Shown: positions 58,946 to 64,000 of the stretch, piece after piece | Numbering within the stretch: position 1 is the stretch's first letter | Layout: each line of letters opens with the position of its first letter | Source of the DNA: Myxococcales bacterium | GTDB taxonomy: Bacteria; Myxococcota_A; Polyangia; Polyangiales; Polyangiaceae | Length of the DNA: 64,000 nucleotides | Assembly (NCBI GenBank): GCA_016703425.1 | Contig: JADJCA010000001.1 | Span: 310,001-374,000, forward strand | Reading direction: 5' to 3' | Notes under the pieces: generated by a model | Seen by the model: only the letters and a program-made list of their open reading frames with translations | The model's database searches: none | Told to the model about the DNA's origin: nothing | Position numbers and translations under genes: made by a program

Positions 58946-61891
58946 CTACATCTCGCCGTCGCTCGGCGACAGCCCCGCCTTCGCCGGCGACGCCGAGCTC
59001 TTCGCAAAGGGATCGACGAGGCCGCTCGGCGCGGCCCAGTCTCTCGTGAAGAAGCCGCCCGCGATGACGCTCGCGGAGCCGAGGATCATCTGGCCTCGAG
59101 CCGACTTGACCCGCTCGTCGTAAACCACGAAGTCGGGCAGTAGGTCGGGCAAGGACAACGCCCGGTAGGTGGCCAGCGCCGTCATCCCCGAAACGACGGC
59201 GACGTAGCGGTCCGGGCGCTTCGGGTTCGGAAAGACGAAGGCCGTGCCGGCGTCGCGCTCGCCGTTGGTGACGAGCCGCCCACCGACGCTGATCCCGCGC
59301 TCGTCGACCTGAATTGGAAGCTCCGACGCCAGCGCTCGCAAGACGAGGTTCGACCGCGCGGTGCCCACGAGAAAGAGGGGGCGCGAATGGCCAACCGGCT
59401 CGCCTCGCGCCACGAACTCGACGTCGCTCAGGATTGGGTACTGCACGTCGACACCGCCGCGCACTCGAGCGAACGCTCGCGCAACGTCCTCGTTAACGCG
59501 AGCCACCAGCGGATCGCTCGCGCCGTAGACGAACAGCAAGGGCTCGTGGAACACGTCGCGGAATGGCCCCGTTAGGGTGCCTTGCTTTCGCGGCGTCGCG
59601 GAGGCCGGTCGCACGCCCGCGGACCAGCGGCCGGCGTTCTTGTGGAAGGCGAGCGGCGCATCGCTCGCAACGTGGAACGTCTGCCCGTCGACGGTCACCG
59701 AGGTCGGGGCGGCCGGGTCGAGGAGCCGAGGGTCGCGCTCGAGTTCCAGGGCGCCGACGCCTCGCGTCGTCGCCGCGATGGAACGACGAGAGACGACGCG
59801 AGCGTCAACCTCAGCCCACGAGTCGGGTCGTTCTAGCTCACTCACCGTGACCCAGGCCGCGCGCCCGTCGCGCGTGCGCGCTGTGCGAAAGCGAACCGTG
59901 CGCGGGTGCTGGTCCCGGGCGTGAGCCATGAGCCACTTCGCGGCCTTGAGCTCTTCGTAGGTTGTTTGCCACACGTTGTGCCCGAGCTTGGGGGCCTCGA
60001 AGACGACGGGAAACTTGAGCGCCTCGTAGCGCTCCACCAAGACGCCGCTGTTCTCTACCGGCAAGTCCTCGGTCCCGTGAACGATGAACATGGGCGTGCG
60101 CGCACCATTTTCGGCCCACGACGCGTTCGACCGCTCCTCGGCGAGGAAGCGCTCCCATGGTCGCAGCGCCTTCCCGAGCACGTCTCGCCGAACGAAGACG
60201 CTGTGGTACCCGCAAAGCGGCGCCGCGGCTGCGAACCGGTCCGGCATCCGGAGCGCCAACGCCGCCGCGCCGATGCCGCCCATGGAGGGGCCCGTGACGC
60301 TTACGCGCCCGCGATCGATGGCGGGGTACAACTCGGTGACTTCGTCGACGACCCGCAGCACGTCGTCCTGACCCAAGTGGCGATACATCGTGTTGCCGTG
60401 GCCCGCCGGCGCCACGACGAACGCATCCAGCGGCGCGAGGCCGTCGGTGTGACGGTCTTCCCACTCTTGATCGCGCTTCGGATCGTCTCCGCCGAAGAAC
60501 CAACGGAGCATCGCCATCGGTTTGCCGTTGAGACCGTGAAGCGCAACGATGAGCGGGTAGGACCGCTTGGTCCCTTCACGGTATCCCGGGGGCACGTAGA
60601 GGGCGTACGGCGAAAGCTCACCGTCGACAGGCGAGCGATAGGCCCGGCGGAGGAAGCCGGTGCGGCCCTCGAACGGATCACGGTTCGCCTCGAGGCGCGC
60701 CGCGACGCTCTCGAGGTCGCTCGCCTCGCGCAGCTGCGCGTCCTTGTCGTCGTCGCCGCGGCCCACGAGGTCGACGAGGCGGCGGCGTAAATGTTCAACG
60801 CTCGCGAAGCTGCCGCGGCGTAACCAGGGAGCATCGGACGGTGTCGCGGCCAGCGCAAAGAGCGCCCGCCGCGTCGCGGCGCGCGTCGCGCCGCGAGCCG
60901 GGAAGGGGAAGCGCCAACTTCGTCCCAGCACGTCCACCTCGACGCTGGCGAGTTGGTCCTCGGCGGCCTCCGCTAGCGGGCCCTCGAGCGCGGGGAGCGA
61001 GAGTTCCCACTCGCCGCGCGCCGCGGCCTTGGCCCCAAGCGGCACCGGCCCCGTCGACGCGAGCTCGCGCTCCCGCGTGACCACGCGGGCCACCATCGAG
61101 CCGACGACGTCGACCGGCGAGCCGTCAGGAAATCGCACGAGGACCTTCGGCTCGTAGCCCGAAGGGGTGAGGCCTCGGTCGACGGACACCTGCGCCGCGC
61201 GCTGCGCGAGCCGCTGTGCCTCCGCGGACTGGGCGCCTGGCAGCACCGCCACGACGCCGGCGGGGGCACGAAAGGTTTCGTCAACGAGCCGAGCCCTCAG
61301 CGTAAGGAGCCCACCGCCCTGCGAACGTACCTTCAGGACGACCCGGTGAGCGCCCCGCGAGAGGCGCAGCGGGACCTGATCCTCGTCGCCGGAGGCGAGC
61401 GGGGACTCGCGTGCATAGTGCACGCGTCCGTCCACGATGACCTGGAGCGCCTCTGCCCCTTGAAGGAGCAAGAACCCGCGTTGAGCCGTGCTCGCTTCAA
61501 GCAGGATGCCCGCGTAGGCCAGGTATTCGGCCTCACGCGGCCCGTTGCCGAGGCCCAAGGCGCCGCGGACGTCGACGCCGCTCGAACCGTCGCTCGCGAC
61601 CGCGACGAAGGGCCTCCCTTCGACACCGACGGGCGCGCCAAGCGCTGGTGCGAGGCGTGCTTCGTCGAGCCCCGGAGGAACGAACGCGAGCTGCGGCGGC
61701 CGCGCCTTCATGCCCTTCTTCCCTTCGGCTTCGCGGAAGGGGCCAGCCACGAGCCAGGCGCCAAGGCGCCCTTCCACCGAAGGCGCCCAGCGAATCCCGG
61801 ACACAGGCGCTTCCCCGGCCGCAAACGCGGGGCGCGCGGCCGCGGCGACGGCGAGCGACACGAGCAGTGGGGCCCAGCTTCGTTCGCGCAT
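58946..61891 (-). CDS. Secreted prolyl-oligopeptidase/esterase-like hydrolase
   Basis: 981 aa from the ATG at 61891, overlapping the stop of the upstream acyltransferase gene (TGATG). The signal peptide is APLLVSLAVAAAARPAFAAG. The N-terminal 480 residues are beta-rich. The alpha/beta-hydrolase domain begins near 500 with YPLIVALHGLNGKPM; the nucleophile Ser is in TGPSMGGIGAAAL, the acid in HGTEDLPVENS, and the His in KLGHNVW. Another 300-residue module follows. Substrate unknown; peptidase or polyester/carbohydrate esterase activity are both possible. Probably periplasmic or secreted. Confidence 0.82.
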   Translation of the reverse strand: MRERSWAPLLVSLAVAAAARPAFAAGEAPVSGIRWAPSVEGRLGAWLVAGPFREAEGKKGMKARPPQLAFVPPGLDEARLAPALGAPVGVEGRPFVAVASDGSSGVDVRGALGLGNGPREAEYLAYAGILLEASTAQRGFLLLQGAEALQVIVDGRVHYARESPLASGDEDQVPLRLSRGAHRVVLKVRSQGGGLLTLRARLVDETFRAPAGVVAVLPGAQSAEAQRLAQRAAQVSVDRGLTPSGYEPKVLVRFPDGSPVDVVGSMVARVVTRERELASTGPVPLGAKAAARGEWELSLPALEGPLAEAAEDQLASVEVDVLGRSWRFPFPARGATRAATRRALFALAATPSDAPWLRRGSFASVEHLRRRLVDLVGRGDDDKDAQLREASDLESVAARLEANRDPFEGRTGFLRRAYRSPVDGELSPYALYVPPGYREGTKRSYPLIVALHGLNGKPMAMLRWFFGGDDPKRDQEWEDRHTDGLAPLDAFVVAPAGHGNTMYRHLGQDDVLRVVDEVTELYPAIDRGRVSVTGPSMGGIGAAALALRMPDRFAAAAPLCGYHSVFVRRDVLGKALRPWERFLAEERSNASWAENGARTPMFIVHGTEDLPVENSGVLVERYEALKFPVVFEAPKLGHNVWQTTYEELKAAKWLMAHARDQHPRTVRFRTARTRDGRAAWVTVSELERPDSWAEVDARVVSRRSIAATTRGVGALELERDPRLLDPAAPTSVTVDGQTFHVASDAPLAFHKNAGRWSAGVRPASATPRKQGTLTGPFRDVFHEPLLFVYGASDPLVARVNEDVARAFARVRGGVDVQYPILSDVEFVARGEPVGHSRPLFLVGTARSNLVLRALASELPIQVDERGISVGGRLVTNGERDAGTAFVFPNPKRPDRYVAVVSGMTALATYRALSLPDLLPDFVVYDERVKSARGQMILGSASVIAGGFFTRDWAAPSGLVDPFAKSSASPAKAGLSPSDGEM

Positions 61892-63249
61892 CACACCGCC
61901 TTGGCCGCGAGCAGGGCGACCCTGGCCTCTTCGATGGCTGAGACGGCGGCGCGCCTTAGGGCGACGACGTCGTGTCTCGACGGCCGTCGCTCCAGGGAGC
62001 CGTCCTCGAGCGCGTCGAGCCACCAGAGCGCTGGCAGCGGCGTCGTCCACACGAGGAAAATGGCGAGGAGCGGCCACATTCCCGGCAACCCGAACGCGAA
62101 GGCGACGCTCCAACCGCATGCCCAGAGGGGAAACACCCCGAGTCCGGCCACGAGCTTCAGCGTCGAGACGAGGTCGCCCTCGCCGCCAGCCCGCGCCGAG
62201 ACCCAACGGGGAATGCGATAGGGCAACGCGTAGAGAAAGAAGCCGAGCGTCGCCAACGGCAGCACGAGCAACATGAGCCACGGGGCGACGCGACCCGCGC
62301 GCAGCGGAACGTTCGTCGACGTGACGTCTTGGTCGCTGAGTCCCTCGCGTTCGAGGACCGCGAAATAGGCAGCGGTCCGCTCCTTCACGGGGTCCACGAG
62401 AGCCGGTGCGTGAAGACGGAGCGCTCCCCCGGCGTCGCGAACCGCCCGAGCCAGCTCGGCAAAGCCTTCGAAGGAGGTCTCGCCGGCCTCGTGCGCCAAG
62501 AGTTCGGCGACCTGTTCGGTGAGCCGCCGCTCCTCCCAGTTGTCGGCGGTCACCAGCATTCGCGAGAGGTCCTCCTGAATCACGCGCGTGACCGCTTGCA
62601 CGCGCTCCTCATCGGACAGCGAGGCGGGGGCCACCGACGCGAACGTGCGGGCGGGGCCATAAAACACAAGGACGCGGGACCGAAAGACATCCCGAGCCTC
62701 GAACTCGAGGCCCACCGCCTGAAAGCTGATCGTCGCCGGCGCGACGCCTTCGCCGCAGAGCATCATGCGGGCCGGCCCCGTTCGCAGCTTGACCAGCCCA
62801 GGCTCGTTGTGGCTCGTTCCTTCAGGGAAAATGAGGATATTTCCGCCGCGGGCCAGGTGATGCCCCACGGTCTTGAAGAGCTCGTCGTTCGCTCCACCGG
62901 CTTTCGTCGGATCGTCGCGGCGGCGCACGACGGGGACCGCACCGAGCGCGTCGAGCAGCGCCCCGAGGATCGGGATCTTCCAGAGCGGCGCTTTGGAGAT
63001 GGGCGCGACCCGCGTCTCTGCCGTCGTGAGAACGAGCAGCGGATCGACGAGGCCGTTGACGTGATTCGGCAAGAGGACGCGGCCGGTAGCACCTCGAGGC
63101 ACATCCCCGACGACGCTGATCTTGCGAAAATAGACGCGAGCGACCACGCGCAAGAGCGCCAGGATGCCGCGCCGGAGGGCGCTCTCCGTGGATCTCGCCG
63201 AAGCGCTGGCGCCGCGACCGGGCGCCGCGGAGCCCGCTGCGAGCGTCAT
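61891..63249 (-). CDS. PlsC-family acyltransferase with C-terminal membrane helices
   Basis: 452 aa. Catalytic block LLPNHVNGLVDPLLVL (His and Asp, HX5D spacing, as in Gat1/Gpt2-like proteins) and FPEGTSHNEPGLVKLRTGPA (Gly/Glu block) identify the glycerolipid acyltransferase fold. Two hydrophobic regions near 330-400 (WLMLLVLPLATLGFFLYALP and FPLWACGWSVAFAFGLPGMW) anchor it. It probably acylates glycerol phosphate or lysophosphatidate. The ATG overlaps the stop of the zinc-ribbon gene (ATGA), inside a four-gene operon. Confidence 0.86.
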   Translation of the reverse strand: MTLAAGSAAPGRGASASARSTESALRRGILALLRVVARVYFRKISVVGDVPRGATGRVLLPNHVNGLVDPLLVLTTAETRVAPISKAPLWKIPILGALLDALGAVPVVRRRDDPTKAGGANDELFKTVGHHLARGGNILIFPEGTSHNEPGLVKLRTGPARMMLCGEGVAPATISFQAVGLEFEARDVFRSRVLVFYGPARTFASVAPASLSDEERVQAVTRVIQEDLSRMLVTADNWEERRLTEQVAELLAHEAGETSFEGFAELARAVRDAGGALRLHAPALVDPVKERTAAYFAVLEREGLSDQDVTSTNVPLRAGRVAPWLMLLVLPLATLGFFLYALPYRIPRWVSARAGGEGDLVSTLKLVAGLGVFPLWACGWSVAFAFGLPGMWPLLAIFLVWTTPLPALWWLDALEDGSLERRPSRHDVVALRRAAVSAIEEARVALLAAKAV

Positions 63250-63716
63250 CCCTTGGGAAGCGTCTGTGCGAGCGTCCGCGACTCGTCCTTGAAGAGAATC
63301 TCGATCTTGTTCGCATCGATGATTCGAGTCACCACGCCGTCGCCGAAGCGCGTGTGCTTGATGAGATCGCCCTCGCGGAACGTCTCGTGAATCGTGTACT
63401 TCCGGAAGTCAGCCACGGCGCGCCCGGTGACCGCCTTCTCCCAAGTGACCTCGCGCGTCACGCGCGCCTGCTCGGCCTTCGTGGCCGACGACATGCGCGG
63501 AGCCCGCGGCTCGGAGATGCCGCTCTTGGTGGAGCGCGGCGACGCAGCCTCCTTCTCCCCCGGCGGGCGAGCGCGAAAATTGTGATGCGAGCTGCAGGTC
63601 GAGCACTCCACGCGAACGGGCTTCGGCCCCACCATGGCGATGATGCGGTGGTTTAGAACCAGCCGGCACTTGGTGCACCAGCTGTCGACCTCTCCCCCGG
63701 TCTTGAGCGACTTCAT
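63246..63716 (-). CDS. Zinc-ribbon protein with a C-terminal Tudor-like domain
   Basis: 156 aa from the ATG at 63716. Two CxxC pairs: SWCTKCRLVLNHRIIAMVG and VECSTCSSHHNFR form a zinc ribbon at the N-terminus. A charged linker (GEKEAASPRSTKSG) precedes the C-terminal 45 residues FREGDLIKHTRFGDGVVTRI and IEILFKDESRTLAQ, similar to the Tudor-like domain at the end of UvrD/PcrA helicases, which contacts RNA polymerase or other partners. The role is unknown; nucleic-acid or transcription-machinery binding is plausible. Overlaps both neighbours (ATGA at both ends). Confidence 0.75.
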   Translation of the reverse strand: MKSLKTGGEVDSWCTKCRLVLNHRIIAMVGPKPVRVECSTCSSHHNFRARPPGEKEAASPRSTKSGISEPRAPRMSSATKAEQARVTREVTWEKAVTGRAVADFRKYTIHETFREGDLIKHTRFGDGVVTRIIDANKIEILFKDESRTLAQTLPKG

Positions 63717-63982
63717 TCTCGATTTCTCCGCTTTGCGTCTCGCTTGTTGACGAAGACGTCTGTCTTCACCTGGGGTTTTGGCAACGCCTCGGGATCGCCC
63801 TCCGCCTCGTGGTCCGCGGCCGCAGCCGAGGGCTCGTTGGGCGTGAAGCGAATCGTCGTGTTGACCTCAAACTGCACGCTCGTCAGCAGCTTCTGCAGAT
63901 CGGCGGCGATGTTCGTCTGTTCGAGGAAGTCGCGAAACTCGTTCGCCACGACACGAAGAATCCCGTTCTTCGTCTCCTCCAT
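63713..63982 (-). CDS. Small protein of unknown function, probably 5'-incomplete
   Basis: 89 aa from an ATG at 63982, but the same frame stays open for the remaining 18 bases to the window edge and no ribosome-binding site precedes this ATG, so the true start may lie outside. The visible part has an acidic, amphipathic helix (RVVANEFRDFLEQTNIAADL) and a beta segment (FEVNTTIRFTPNE), with a basic tail (KRDAKRRNRE). Its stop overlaps the ATG of the zinc-ribbon gene (ATGA), so it belongs to the same operon. No family recognised. Confidence 0.6.
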   Translation of the reverse strand: MEETKNGILRVVANEFRDFLEQTNIAADLQKLLTSVQFEVNTTIRFTPNEPSAAAADHEAEGDPEALPKPQVKTDVFVNKRDAKRRNRE

Positions 63983-64000
63983 TTGAGCAAAGAGGAGCTG

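Overview
This is a high-GC (roughly two thirds G+C), gene-dense chromosomal window of ordinary vertical character. I see no insertion sequence, prophage, integrase, CRISPR array or rRNA operon. The gene content points to a myxobacterium (Myxococcota, probably class Polyangia). Evidence for this is the many lipoproteins whose lipobox Cys is followed by Asp/Ala/Gly/Pro-rich linkers (DAG, PDA, TDA runs), a eukaryote-like Ser/Thr kinase fused to GYF-like and DUF4388 modules, two further DUF4388-type proteins, a bacterial topoisomerase VI, and GTG/TTG starts with ATGA/GTGA gene overlaps. The taxonomic call is inference; no 16S is present.

Layout. 1-5.7 kb: the 5' end of a secreted protein, tRNA-Leu(CAG), two small lipoproteins, a FecA-like TonB-dependent receptor coupled to the second lipoprotein, a Cys-rich lipoprotein and an OmpA-type lipoprotein. 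5.9-13.2 kb: glnD, a TPR lipoprotein, and a leftward operon of SDR, acyltransferase and truB. 13.2-16.6 kb: the kinase/GYF/DUF4388 gene, now in pieces because of reading-frame changes, and a separate DUF4388 protein. 16.6-21.5 kb: leftward gatC-gatA-GNAT, then rightward rpsB-tsf ending in a clear Rho-independent terminator. 21.5-27.6 kb: polysaccharide deacetylase, a Tudor-like protein, a zinc-ribbon membrane protein, a Suv3-like helicase, and a protein with four 47-residue repeats. 27.5-31.6 kb: an orphan MlaF-like ATPase, an LpxL-like acyltransferase, thiG and thiE. 31.6-41.9 kb: lectin-like and Cys-rich lipoproteins, a phosphoesterase, a CDP-alcohol phosphatidyltransferase, a His-rich membrane protein, an alpha-oxoamine synthase, a repeat-rich lipoprotein, an MFS transporter and a TetR regulator. 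41.9-45.2 kb: the topoisomerase VI B-A operon. 45.3-54.4 kb: lipoprotein, biotin carboxylase, an M16 peptidase pair, a SUKH/propeller protein and lepA. 54.5-64 kb: ribbon-helix-helix regulator, two DxNxDGxxD lipoproteins, a frameshifted rRNA pseudouridine synthase, a PilZ protein, and a tightly overlapped leftward operon of two small proteins, a PlsC-type acyltransferase and a prolyl-oligopeptidase-like enzyme.

Functional themes: translation and RNA (truB, gatCA, rpsB, tsf, lepA, pseudouridine synthase, tRNA-Leu, Suv3-like helicase); envelope and lipid building (three acyltransferases, CDP-alcohol transferase, MlaF, OmpA, many lipoproteins); nitrogen control (glnD); and thiamin thiazole synthesis and coupling (thiG, thiE). 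The items most worth a second look are the bacterial Topo VI operon, the 4 x 141-bp repeat gene, the 725-aa repeat lipoprotein, and the two loci where conserved coding sequence continues across single-base frame changes.
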